A stretch of 14,792 nt of DNA from Deltaproteobacteria bacterium (GCA_026388595.1 JAPLJM010000195.1:1-14792); one strand, 5' to 3'. Positions 1 to 7,093 are shown, numbered from the stretch's first letter. Notes: a model not told the origin generated them from the letters alone. Translations and numbers: made by a program.

Positions 1-570
1 CCCATCAGTTCCATGGTCGTCGATATTGGCGGGGGTACAACAGAAGTGGCGGTCATATCACTGGCCGGCATTGTCTATGCAAAATCGGTACGGGTTGCAG
101 GAGACCGGATGGATGAAGAAATCGTGCAGTATATGCGGCGGAGATTCAATTTGTTGATTGGGGAACGGTCCGCTGAAATGATCAAGACAACCATCGGCTG
201 CGCCTATCCGGAGACAGAATTGAAAAAAGTGGATGTCAAAGGCAGGGACCTCATATCCGGTATTCCAAAAATTGTGGAAATCAATTCTGAAGAAATCCGC
301 GAGGCCATTATGGAACCGGTAAGCCTGATTGTGGATGCCGTCAAGGATGCCCTGGAGAATACCCCTCCGGAGCTGGCCGGGGATATTGTTGACCGGGGAA
401 TCATGCTGACCGGGGGAGGGGCCCTTTTGCGGGGGCTTGATATCCTGATCAAAGAGGAAACAGGCCTGCCGGTGACCATCGCCGATGACCCGCTTTCCGC
501 CGTGGCGAGAGGGGCGGGTATGGCTCTGGACCAGTTGGATATTCTCAAAGAGGTCACGGTTCAAATGTAA
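1..570 (+). CDS. mreB: Rod shape-determining protein MreB (C-terminal part, cut by window start)
   Basis: MreB is the bacterial actin homologue. It polymerises on the inner face of the cytoplasmic membrane and positions the elongation machinery. The frame is open from base 1 (PISS before the first Met at 13), so the N-terminal part lies outside the window and the Met at 13 is internal. The visible 189 residues hold the actin-fold phosphate-binding motif VVDIGGGTTEVAVIS just after the cut, the family sequence around NLLIGERSAE, and the adenosine-binding motif LTGGGALLRGLD near the end. The protein ends in the expected way about 30 residues after that motif, at a TAA stop. It heads the mreBCD-mrdA-rodA cluster. 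A 93-bp gap separates it from mreC. That gap shows only a weak promoter-like pair (TTGTCT, 17 bp, TTAAAC at 590-618) and no clear terminator. Confidence 0.97.
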   Translation, partial: PISSMVVDIGGGTTEVAVISLAGIVYAKSVRVAGDRMDEEIVQYMRRRFNLLIGERSAEMIKTTIGCAYPETELKKVDVKGRDLISGIPKIVEINSEEIREAIMEPVSLIVDAVKDALENTPPELAGDIVDRGIMLTGGGALLRGLDILIKEETGLPVTIADDPLSAVARGAGMALDQLDILKEVTVQM

Positions 571-663
571 ACGGTCTGCCGGGTCTGTTTTGTCTGTTGG
601 GGTTGTTTCTTTTTAAACCATTCTCATCTCGTCCTTTCGATAAGACCGTCGTTTTCACATACG

Positions 664-1491
664 ATGATGTTTCCTAAAAAATATTGGACCATTGCCATTG
701 CAGCGCTTCTGATCTTGATGGCATTGATCATGATTTCCTACAATGTAAAACAGACGTCCGAGACGGGTTTTATGCGGAAACTTGTCCTAGAGACGGCGTG
801 GCCTTTAGAAAGCGTGAAAAACAGGTCGATCAAAGCGATCAAGGAAAACTGGAACCGTTATTTGTTTCTCATCGGTCTGGTTGAGGAAAACCAGCGCCTG
901 AAAAAGAAAAACGACCTGCTGGCAAGCCAGTTGGTCCAGTATCAGGAAGGATACTGGGAGGCGCTTCGGTTACAAAAAATGCTCAAGATCAAGGGGCCGC
1001 TCAACGCAACACCGGTTGTTGCCGAAGTGATTGACCGTGAACAGTCATCTGTGTTCAAGTCCATCCTCATTGATAAGGGAACGGCGCACGGGTTGAAGGT
1101 GGGATTCCCGGTTTTAAACGATCAGGGGATTGTCGGCCGGATTACGGAATGCTCTTGGCACGTTTCCCGTGTCATGTTGATTGTGGATGAGAACAGTAAC
1201 GTTGCGGCCCTCCTTCAAGGGAGCCGCACCCATGGTGTTTTGCAGGGCGCCGGTGCAGCCGGTTGCCGGCTTAAATATATTCCCAAGAAAGAAGAGGTAA
1301 AAATTGGGGATGCCGTCATCTCCTCCGGTCTGGGGGGTGTTTTTCCGAAAGGGACTATCCTGGGCGTGGTCGCATCTGTGGATAAAAAAGAGGGCGGCCT
1401 TTTCCAGAGGATTGATGTGCAGCCGTCTGTTGATTTCGGCAAACTTGAAGAAATCCTCGTCCTGGTTCTCCAAAAGGATCATAATCGTTGA
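664..1491 (+). CDS. mreC: Rod shape-determining protein MreC
   Basis: MreC is a bitopic membrane protein whose periplasmic part binds and activates PBP2, linking MreB/MreD to wall synthesis. The 275 residues show one N-terminal membrane segment (about 8-26), a coiled-coil-like stretch (about 70-105, rich in E, K, L and Q), and then the beta-rich MreC domain. The family signatures are DKGTAHGLKVGFPVLNDQG (137-155) and SGLGGVFPKGTILGVV (221-236). Length is normal for the family. The start is ATG 664, with an in-frame ATG directly after it at 667. No good Shine-Dalgarno sequence precedes either, so the exact start is less certain than the gene. The stop TGA at 1489-1491 overlaps the TTG start of mreD, which suggests translational coupling. 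Confidence 0.95.
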   Translation: MMFPKKYWTIAIAALLILMALIMISYNVKQTSETGFMRKLVLETAWPLESVKNRSIKAIKENWNRYLFLIGLVEENQRLKKKNDLLASQLVQYQEGYWEALRLQKMLKIKGPLNATPVVAEVIDREQSSVFKSILIDKGTAHGLKVGFPVLNDQGIVGRITECSWHVSRVMLIVDENSNVAALLQGSRTHGVLQGAGAAGCRLKYIPKKEEVKIGDAVISSGLGGVFPKGTILGVVASVDKKEGGLFQRIDVQPSVDFGKLEEILVLVLQKDHNR

Positions 1492-2003
1492 TTTACCGAT
1501 GCCTTTTCTTACCACTCATGGGCCTGTTTCTGGTTGTTTTTCAAACCTCCGTTCTGGATCTTTTTTTTGTGGGCCGCATCGGCGTCGAATTGTCTCTGGT
1601 CCTGGTCATTTACGCGGGATTCCGGATGAACGTCCTGCACGGGGCTCTGCTTAGTTTTCTGCTTGGTTTTTTTCTCGACTGCATGATGGGCTCGATCTCC
1701 GGGCTTTTTACCCTCCTTTACGTCTGCATATTTTTTATTTCTGTCCTGGTTTCCATGCGGGTCTATGCTGAACAGATGAGCCTGATTATGATCTTTACGT
1801 TTCTCTGTGCGATTTTCGAAGGGCTGATGATTGTCTTATTTTATAGAGTCATGTATGATATCAGTATGTTTGGAAATATCATTCGGGTTTTTCTCCCTCA
1901 GGCCCTGGTGGTTAGTGTGTTGAGTCCTTTGTTTTTTAGGTTATTTAATTTTTTTGAGGTTTTATTTCGTGACGGAAATCCGCAATCAGCTAAACGGTCA
2001 TGA
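1488..2003 (+). CDS. mreD: Rod shape-determining protein MreD
   Basis: MreD is a small polytopic inner-membrane protein of the elongasome that interacts with MreC. The 171 residues are strongly hydrophobic, with five to six predicted membrane segments. The family motif is visible as GFFLDCMMGSISGLFTLLYV (60-79), with the conserved acidic residue at Asp64. The chosen start is TTG 1488, whose last two bases lie in the mreC stop (TTGA overlap). An AAGGA Shine-Dalgarno at 1474-1478, 9 nt upstream, supports it. The C-terminal end overlaps mrdA by about 35 bp. The gene is T-rich, as expected for a membrane protein. Confidence 0.93.
   Translation: MIYRCLFLPLMGLFLVVFQTSVLDLFFVGRIGVELSLVLVIYAGFRMNVLHGALLSFLLGFFLDCMMGSISGLFTLLYVCIFFISVLVSMRVYAEQMSLIMIFTFLCAIFEGLMIVLFYRVMYDISMFGNIIRVFLPQALVVSVLSPLFFRLFNFFEVLFRDGNPQSAKRS
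1956..1960 (+). promoter_or_regulatory. Shine-Dalgarno deciding the mrdA start
   Basis: GAGGT lies inside the mreD coding sequence, about 8-9 nt before GTG 1969. This favours GTG 1969 over the upstream TTG at 1954, which overlaps this site and has no comparable sequence in front of it. Confidence 0.6.
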
Positions 2004-3870
2004 AACCAGCGCCCTGCACAGGCGCTTTAAGATCATGCTTGTCATTGTGGTCGCTGCCCTGTCATTGCTGGCGCTGCGCATGTGGTATCTTCAAGTGATT
2101 GAGGGAGAGGAACTCAAGCAGAAATCAGAAAATAACAGTATCCGCATCCGGAAAATAAAACCCATGCGGGGCCTGATCATGGATACCCACCGAGAGGTTC
2201 TGGTGGATAGCCAGTGTTCCTTTGACGTTCTCTTTGTGCCTGGTCGCACCCGGAATATTCAGTCAGTTTTCGATCAGTTGGGGTCTTTATACCAGGATGC
2301 CTCCCTGAATTTTGACCGGGAGGTATTTACGCCGGGAAGGCTTAGACCTTTTGTACCGATCAGGCTGGAACGGAACGTCAGCCGCGAGAAACTGGCGATT
2401 GTGGAGACCCACACCCTCGATCTGCCCGGTGTCACTGTTGATGTGGTTCCCGTCAGACAGTATCTGGGGGGCGAAATGATGGCGCATCTTATCGGTTATA
2501 CCGGTGAGATCAGTCCGGAAGAACTGGATAAGGATGAATCGGAGACGTACACATCCGGGGATCTGATCGGCAAATCCGGTATTGAAAAATACTTGGATCC
2601 TTACCTGCGTGGCAAGAGCGGGATCGAGCAGGTTGAGATCAATGTGCTGGGAAAGGAAGTAAGAGTCCTTGGCAAAGAGGATCCCGAGCCCGGATATAAC
2701 GTGGTGCTGACCATAGACGCATTATTGCAGAAAGTGGCGTGGGAGGCCCTTGCCGGAAAACCAGGCGCCGTTGTTGCAATGGATCCCCGGGATGGCTCCG
2801 TCCTGGCCCTGGTCAGTTCCCCCGCCTATGACCCCACCCTTTTCAATGGGGGGATTTCTCAGGAAGATTGGAAAAAATTATCCGGCGATCCTTTCCACCC
2901 CATGGAGGACAGGGCCATCTCGGGCCAATATCCCCCGGGATCCACCTATAAGATGATCGTCGCTGCGGCGGCCCTTCAGGAAGGGTTGATCACACCGGAG
3001 ACCTCCTTCGTGTGCAATGGTTCCTATGAGTTGGGGAACAGGACCTACCGGTGCTGGCATAAAGGGGGGCACGGCCGGATCAGCTTGCACCGGGCGATCG
3101 TTCAATCATGCGACGTTTATTTCTACAATGTGGGGAAACTGGTCGGGGTCGATAAATTGGCGGAATACGCCCGCCGGTTTGGCTTGGGGGCGCCGACGGG
3201 AATCGATCTGCCTCGGGAGAAAAATGGAATGATTCCGACGCGGGAATGGAAGCAAATGCGTTATAAAGAACCTTGGCAGATCGGAGAGACCATTTCTTTA
3301 TCCATCGGGCAGGGATACAATTTGGTTACCCCCCTGCAACTGGTAACGGCCTATAGCGCCCTGGCCAATGGCGGTGTTGTCTGGCGTCCCCGGCTGATAA
3401 AACAAATTGAGGCTGTCGATGGACAGGTGATCAAATCTTTTGCACCGGAGAGGAAATCAGTTGTTCCCGTAAGCACGGGTGTCATTGAGCAGTTGAAAAA
3501 GGCCCTGTGGGGGGTGGTCAACGAAGAGGGCGGAACCGGTCGCGCCGCGCAACGGAAAGACGCCGATGTTGCCGGAAAAACAGGGACTTCCCAGGTGATA
3601 AGTTTGCCCAATAACGAAAAAACTCGGAAGTCCAAATACATCCCGTCCCGCTTCCGGGATCATGCCCTGTTCACGTGCTTTGCACCCGTCCATAATCCGG
3701 AAATTGCCATTGCGGTCGTAGCGGAAAATGCCGGTCATGGGGGCTCGGCGGCAGCCCCCATCGCCAGAAAAATCCTGGATGCCTATTTTGATCGAAAAAA
3801 ATCGCCCGGGAAAAAACCGCCCGTAGTGATCAGCGATCACAGGATGGAACATCAGGGGCTCTTACACTGA
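1969..3870 (+). CDS. mrdA: Penicillin-binding protein 2 (peptidoglycan D,D-transpeptidase)
   Basis: PBP2 is the class B PBP of the elongasome. It crosslinks glycan strands made by its partner RodA, in the periplasm and anchored in the inner membrane. From GTG 1969 it has 633 residues: one N-terminal membrane anchor (about 22-40), the pedestal/dimerisation domain with the family sequence GEMMAHLIGYTGEIS, and the transpeptidase domain. All three catalytic motifs are present: STYK with the nucleophile Ser325, SCD at 380-382 (the SxD form normal for PBP2), and KTGT at 537-540. An in-frame TTG at 1954 would add 5 residues, but the Shine-Dalgarno sequence fits GTG 1969. The basic tail after the last domain (DRKKSPGKKPP) is probably flexible. 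The gene overlaps mreD by 35 bp. It is followed by 233 bp without a gene before rodA, an unusual gap within this cluster, most of it filled by a repeat. Confidence 0.96.
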   Translation: MTEIRNQLNGHETSALHRRFKIMLVIVVAALSLLALRMWYLQVIEGEELKQKSENNSIRIRKIKPMRGLIMDTHREVLVDSQCSFDVLFVPGRTRNIQSVFDQLGSLYQDASLNFDREVFTPGRLRPFVPIRLERNVSREKLAIVETHTLDLPGVTVDVVPVRQYLGGEMMAHLIGYTGEISPEELDKDESETYTSGDLIGKSGIEKYLDPYLRGKSGIEQVEINVLGKEVRVLGKEDPEPGYNVVLTIDALLQKVAWEALAGKPGAVVAMDPRDGSVLALVSSPAYDPTLFNGGISQEDWKKLSGDPFHPMEDRAISGQYPPGSTYKMIVAAAALQEGLITPETSFVCNGSYELGNRTYRCWHKGGHGRISLHRAIVQSCDVYFYNVGKLVGVDKLAEYARRFGLGAPTGIDLPREKNGMIPTREWKQMRYKEPWQIGETISLSIGQGYNLVTPLQLVTAYSALANGGVVWRPRLIKQIEAVDGQVIKSFAPERKSVVPVSTGVIEQLKKALWGVVNEEGGTGRAAQRKDADVAGKTGTSQVISLPNNEKTRKSKYIPSRFRDHALFTCFAPVHNPEIAIAVVAENAGHGGSAAAPIARKILDAYFDRKKSPGKKPPVVISDHRMEHQGLLH

Positions 3871-3913
3871 CCCTGACGCGCATTCAGTAATCAGCCTGAT
3901 GTTTATATGGAGG

Positions 3914-4068
3914 CCTTGAAAAATGGTTCGCCGCCGCTCAAAAATCTTTTTCGCTTCAAAGATGTTCGTACTACATTTATGATTAAAAACAAGCTATTAA
4001 GTTCAGTGCTGGAAAGGCGAAAAACATTTGATTCGCCGCTTGCGAACCGTTTTTCACCGGTGATGCAA
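3914..4068 (+). repeat. 155-bp imperfect palindromic repeat, copy 1 (MITE/ERIC-like)
   Basis: This stretch recurs at 14562-14716 with the same length and orientation, and roughly four fifths of the bases are identical by eye. The best-kept blocks are the first 13 bases (CCTTGAAAAATGG), AAAAATCTTTTTCGCTTCA, CTGGAAAGGCGAAAAACATT, TTTTTCACCGG and ATGCAA. The ends are inverted repeats of each other: TGAAAAATGGTTCGC (3917-3931) against GCGAACCGTTTTTCA (4042-4056), 14 of 15 complementary plus one G-U pair. Inner arms TTTTTCGC and GCGAAAAA extend the palindrome to about 40 bp per side around an AT-rich centre. No transposase is encoded, and no target-site duplication is clear. A 66-codon open frame across it is not believable as a gene. 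It sits between mrdA and rodA and would be transcribed as a large hairpin in the mRNA. Confidence 0.85.
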
Positions 4069-4103
4069 GGTTCTCGTACGACCAGTTTTAAAACAGGGAA
4101 ATC

Positions 4104-5213
4104 ATGAAATTTGATCGACGATTATTCATCAATTTTGACTGGATGCTCCTTCTGGTGGTCCTGGGCATCAGCCTGATAGGCCTTTTGAATATCTACAGCA
4201 CGGGGTTTAATCAGGTGTACGCCAAACAGGAGTTCCTGTATGTCAAACAAATCCAGTGGATTGTTATTGGACTCGTGTTCATGACGGCCGCTTTCTGCGT
4301 TGATTACCGGTTTATCAGCCGTTATGCCTACCTCATCTACGGATGTTCCATTGTTTTGCTGGTGATCGTTTTTTTTTACGGATATGCCACACGCGGCTCT
4401 CAACGATGGATCCTGCTCGGAGGATTTTCATTCCAGCCCTCGGAACTGGTAAAGCTAACATTGATTCTCGCCTTGGCCAAGTATTTTGATCATCATCGTA
4501 GAAATGAGTTCTACCGGCTGAGAGACCTGGCGGTCCCTTTTGTGATCACACTGGCCCCTTTTCTGTTGATTCTGAAGCAACCGGACCTGGGGACGGCCAT
4601 GATCCTGCTGATCATTTTCTTTTCCCTCATCCTGTTCATTGGCGTTCATTGGAAATCATTGGCTTGGTCAGCCCTGGTCGGGTTGGTGCTTATCCCCGCA
4701 GGATGGTTTCTTCTCAAGGATTACCAAAAAGATCGGATCATGACCTTTGTCAATCCCGAGAGTGATCCTCTGGGGGCAGGCTATCATGTGATCCAATCCA
4801 TTATTGCCATCGGATCCGGCGGTATGACCGGGAAGGGTTTTTTGAAGGGGACCCAGACGCAGCTTCGCTTCCTGCCGGAACGACATACGGATTTCGTGTT
4901 TTCGGTTTTTGCCGAGGAATGGGGGTTTCTGGGTGGCATGGTGCTGCTGGTCCTTTTTTTAAGTTTGATCCTATGGGGGCTAAAAATTGCCCTGCATGCA
5001 AGAGATTACAACGGCACCTTGATCGCCGTGGGGATCACGGCATTGATCTTCTGGGAAGTTGTTATCAACATTGGGATGGTCTTGGGCATCCTGCCTGTTG
5101 TGGGGATACCCTTGCCGTTTCTCAGTTATGGGGGGTCTTCCATGGTCGTGCTCATGACGTGCGTCGGTCTGTTGATGAACGTGAGTATGCGGCGCTTTAT
5201 ACTGCAACCTTGA
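4104..5213 (+). CDS. rodA: Peptidoglycan glycosyltransferase RodA (SEDS family)
   Basis: RodA polymerises lipid II into glycan strands and works as a complex with PBP2, encoded just upstream. The 369 residues are nearly all membrane segments (about 10) with the SEDS signatures in order: RWILLGGFSFQPSE (101-114), KQPDLGTA (158-165), PESDPLGAGYHVIQS (218-232), the periplasmic loop ERHTDFVFSVFAEEWGF (259-275), and PVVGIPLPFLSYGGSS (331-346). Asp263 in the HTDF motif matches the catalytic Asp262 reported for E. coli RodA. It is called RodA rather than FtsW because of its place after mrdA. The start is ATG 4104 with AGGGA at 4095-4099, only 4 nt upstream. The leader of this gene is the palindromic repeat at 3914-4068. 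Confidence 0.95.
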   Translation: MKFDRRLFINFDWMLLLVVLGISLIGLLNIYSTGFNQVYAKQEFLYVKQIQWIVIGLVFMTAAFCVDYRFISRYAYLIYGCSIVLLVIVFFYGYATRGSQRWILLGGFSFQPSELVKLTLILALAKYFDHHRRNEFYRLRDLAVPFVITLAPFLLILKQPDLGTAMILLIIFFSLILFIGVHWKSLAWSALVGLVLIPAGWFLLKDYQKDRIMTFVNPESDPLGAGYHVIQSIIAIGSGGMTGKGFLKGTQTQLRFLPERHTDFVFSVFAEEWGFLGGMVLLVLFLSLILWGLKIALHARDYNGTLIAVGITALIFWEVVINIGMVLGILPVVGIPLPFLSYGGSSMVVLMTCVGLLMNVSMRRFILQP

Positions 5214-5222
5214 TGGTGACCT

Positions 5223-5268
5223 AAAAAGTCTGGATGCTGCGTTGCACTTCATTCGGTAAAAACTTTTT
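5223..5268 (+). repeat. Possible remnant of a dispersed palindromic repeat after rodA
   Basis: The ends AAAAAGT (5223-5229) and ACTTTTT (5262-5268) are exact inverted repeats around GATGCTGCGTTGCACTTCATT. From memory, interspersed repeats of deltaproteobacterial genomes often carry the same kind of edge (AAAAAGTC) followed by a TGC-TGCGTTGCRCTTCAT core, so this may be a shortened copy. It could also act as a weak 3' end for the mre/rod transcript, though the loop is long (32 nt). It is unrelated to the 155-bp repeat. Confidence 0.35.
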
Positions 5269-5286
5269 CTTTTTGCCAAAAAATAC

Positions 5287-5316
5287 TTGACAAGCCCTCT
5301 CAGTTATGATTAGAAG
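5287..5316 (+). promoter_or_regulatory. Sigma70-like promoter upstream of the atp operon
   Basis: A perfect -35 box TTGACA (5287-5292) is followed, after 18 bp, by TAGAAG (5311-5316, four of six consensus bases). Transcription would begin near 5323 and give a leader of about 190 nt before atpF'. It is the only clear -35 box in the rodA-atpF' gap. An AT-rich stretch near 5420-5440 could hold another -10 but has no convincing -35. Confidence 0.5.
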
Positions 5317-5450
5317 TCCGCGCTTTTGAATACTGAAGGTTAGGGTATTTCGTGAACAGGTATCAGCGCAATAGAGTTGATGTGGTTTTTTTTAAGACAG
5401 ACGCAAAAGAAGCACTGGTTTTAAAATACGTAAATATATGTTTCATCAGG

Positions 5451-5486
5451 CCGGGTGGAGAATAATTTTCTCACTCGGTTTTTTTT
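5451..5486 (+). terminator. Terminator-like hairpin in the atp leader (possible attenuator)
   Basis: CCGGGTGGAGAA pairs with TTTTCTCACTCGG (stem of about 12 bp with G-U pairs and one bulged base, loop TAA) and is followed directly by eight T. This is the form of an intrinsic terminator. Its U-tract ends 25 nt before the atpF' ATG, too close for a normal promoter to follow. Either the atp operon is read through this hairpin from upstream (attenuation), or the hairpin ends an upstream transcript and atp mRNA starts in some other way. Another run of eight T, without a strong stem, lies at 5386-5393. Confidence 0.65.
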
Positions 5487-5495
5487 GTAAGTCAT

Positions 5496-5505
5496 CCTCA
5501 TGAGG
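5496..5505 (+). promoter_or_regulatory. atpF': Shine-Dalgarno of atpF' inside a perfect palindrome
   Basis: The ribosome binding site GAGG (5502-5505), 6 nt before ATG 5512, is the right half of the 10-bp palindrome CCTCATGAGG. The left half is an anti-Shine-Dalgarno sequence. The arms are contiguous and cannot fold tightly on themselves, so sequestration is only a possibility. The ATG inside the palindrome would open a two-codon frame (ATG AGG TAA) that stops before atpF'. Confidence 0.4.
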
Positions 5506-5511
5506 TAAAAT

Positions 5512-5940
5512 ATGGTCACGCTTGATTATACCATCCTGGTTCAAATGGCGAATTTCATTCTGCTGATTTTTATCCTGAACGTGCTGCTCTATAAGCCGAT
5601 TTTGAGCATTATCGGCAAACGCAAAAGTCAGATGGAAGAGTCAGACAGTGAGGTTAAGCGCTTGAGCCAGACCGTTGAGCAGAAATTGGCGGAATACGAG
5701 AACAAGGTCCGCTTGGCGAAACTCGAGGCCATGGAGCAAAGGAACGCCATCGTCAAGGAAGGCACAGACCGGGCCAAGGGTATCATTGATGCTGTCAGAA
5801 ACGAGATTCCGGCGATGATGGAGCAGTTTAACGCCAAGATGGGCAAGGAAGTTGACGCGGCGAGAGCCATTTTACGCAGTCAGTCCCAGAAAATATCTCT
5901 CGACATTGCTGAAAAAGTCCTGGGAAGGAGCATTCAATGA
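5512..5940 (+). CDS. atpF': F-type ATP synthase subunit b' (peripheral stalk)
   Basis: This is the first of two b-type subunits. b' and b form a heterodimeric peripheral stalk that holds the F1 head still against rotor torque. The 142 residues consist of one N-terminal membrane segment (about 7-28, MANFILLIFILNVLLYKPI) followed by a long charged helix with coiled-coil character to the C-terminus. The YKPIL motif after the membrane segment is typical of b/b' proteins. The start ATG 5512 has GAGGT 6 nt upstream. The stop overlaps the atpF start in ATGA. It is first in the operon atpF'-atpF-atpH-atpA-atpG-atpD-atpC. The a and c subunit genes are not in this window, in line with the split atp loci of many deltaproteobacteria. 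Confidence 0.92.
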   Translation: MVTLDYTILVQMANFILLIFILNVLLYKPILSIIGKRKSQMEESDSEVKRLSQTVEQKLAEYENKVRLAKLEAMEQRNAIVKEGTDRAKGIIDAVRNEIPAMMEQFNAKMGKEVDAARAILRSQSQKISLDIAEKVLGRSIQ

Positions 5941-6545
5941 ATCACGGGTTTTCATTAGATCGTCAGTGGCGATTGTCCCTAAGGTCATTTTTGTTGATCG
6001 TTGCACTTGTCCTGCTGACGGTTTTAGATGTTTATGCATCGGCAGGGGGTGGTGAAAGCGGCGGCAAGAACTGGATGGACTTTGCCTGGCGAGTTCTAAA
6101 CATGCTCGTTCTGGTCGGCTTTCTCTACTGGCTGCTGGCCAAAAAGATCAAAGAGTTTTTTGTCGGGCGGCGGGACGAGATCAAACTGGCCCTTGAACAG
6201 GCCGAGGCCGCCAAAAAAGAGGCTGAACAAAAATATAAGGAATATTCAATAAAGCTTGAGAAGGCCACAGAGGAAATTGCCGGTATTTCTGATATGATCA
6301 AGGCGCAGGGGTTGGCAGAAAAAGAACGAATCATCGAAGACGCCAAGAAGGCGTCGGAAAAGATGAAGGAAGATACACAGGCCCGGGTCGAGCAGGAATT
6401 TAAGAAGGCCGGCAATCTGTTGCGGGCGGAGGCCGTCAAGCTCTCTGTGGAGATGGCAGAAGAGCTCTTGAAAAGAAATATTACGGCCGCAGATCACGAT
6501 GTCATGGTTAATGATTATTTAGATAAGGTGGTGAGCAAACATTGA
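5937..6545 (+). CDS. atpF: F-type ATP synthase subunit b, with presequence
   Basis: This is the second peripheral stalk subunit. The 202 residues begin with a signal-peptide-like presequence: basic residues up to Arg16, a hydrophobic core about 18-30, and a plausible cleavage site after ASA at 34-36. A Gly/Ser-rich linker follows, then the real b membrane segment (about 50-68, WRVLNMLVLVGFLYWLLAKK), then a long coiled coil rich in A, E and K (about 85-175). The presequence explains why it is longer than the roughly 156-residue E. coli protein. A similar layout is known for deltaproteobacterial b subunits. The start ATG 5937 overlaps the atpF' stop (ATGA), and AAGGAG at 5925-5930 supports it. 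The TGA stop overlaps the TTG start of atpH. Confidence 0.93.
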   Translation: MNHGFSLDRQWRLSLRSFLLIVALVLLTVLDVYASAGGGESGGKNWMDFAWRVLNMLVLVGFLYWLLAKKIKEFFVGRRDEIKLALEQAEAAKKEAEQKYKEYSIKLEKATEEIAGISDMIKAQGLAEKERIIEDAKKASEKMKEDTQARVEQEFKKAGNLLRAEAVKLSVEMAEELLKRNITAADHDVMVNDYLDKVVSKH

Positions 6546-7090
6546 TCGGTAGCAGCAACATCGCAAAGCGTTACGCGCGGGCATTTTTTGAGATTGCCAA
6601 AGAAGAGAAACAGTTTGAAAAGTATTACAATGAACTGCGAAGCTTTTCCGAGGTCGTTGAAGGCAATGAAAACCTGAATGAATTTTTGGCGAATCCCATC
6701 TTTGATCAGCATGATAAGCGGGATGTTGTCGATGCTATTCTGCAGAAAATCGGGATGATCGGCATCACTGCCAACTTACTGCGCCTGCTGGCTGACAAAG
6801 GGAGAATCGGCATTTTGGCCGATATCGTTGTCTGTTACCGCGAGTTGATGGACGCGGCCCTGAAAAAGCAGCGTGTTCAGGTGAAAACAGCCTTCCCCGT
6901 ATCAGCCGAGTTATCGGAACGCCTGAAAAAAGGTCTGGAAGGACTGACCGGCAAGCAGGTCGAAATGACAGTCGAGCAGGATGCGTCATTGCTTGCGGGC
7001 GTTGTGGTCCAGGTTGGGGATACCCTTTATGATGGAAGCATAAAAACACAATTGAACAATATAAGGAATCTCTTAGGGGAGGAAGTATAG
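6542..7090 (+). CDS. atpH: F-type ATP synthase subunit delta
   Basis: Delta caps the F1 head and joins the alpha subunits to the b/b' stalk. The 182 residues have the family start SSNIAKRYARAFFEIAKEE (OSCP/delta N-terminal helical domain) and the C-terminal signature near LLAGVVVQVGDTLYDGSIKTQLNNI. Length is normal. The start TTG 6542 lies in a TTGA overlap with the atpF stop. It is chosen because the next residues match the usual delta N-terminus and there is no alternative ATG. The Shine-Dalgarno (AAGGTGG, ending at 6531) is about 10 nt away and weak, so translation probably depends on coupling to atpF. atpA follows after 3 bp. Confidence 0.93.
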   Translation: MIGSSNIAKRYARAFFEIAKEEKQFEKYYNELRSFSEVVEGNENLNEFLANPIFDQHDKRDVVDAILQKIGMIGITANLLRLLADKGRIGILADIVVCYRELMDAALKKQRVQVKTAFPVSAELSERLKKGLEGLTGKQVEMTVEQDASLLAGVVVQVGDTLYDGSIKTQLNNIRNLLGEEV

Positions 7091-7093
7091 AAC

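Noticed and set aside
571..663. Inverted repeat ACGGTCT (571-577) and AGACCGT (643-649) between mreB and mreC
   Set aside because: The arms are 7 bp with a 65-nt loop and no T-run, so a terminator is unlikely and chance is plausible.
3907..4107. 66-codon open frame between mrdA and rodA
   Set aside because: It coincides with the palindromic repeat. The other copy of the repeat does not keep the frame (indel near 14575), and the peptide has no recognisable features.
5317..5511. 6S RNA or a known riboswitch in the atp leader
   Set aside because: No long closing stem with a central bubble and no riboswitch consensus could be recognised. Only the terminal hairpin is convincing.
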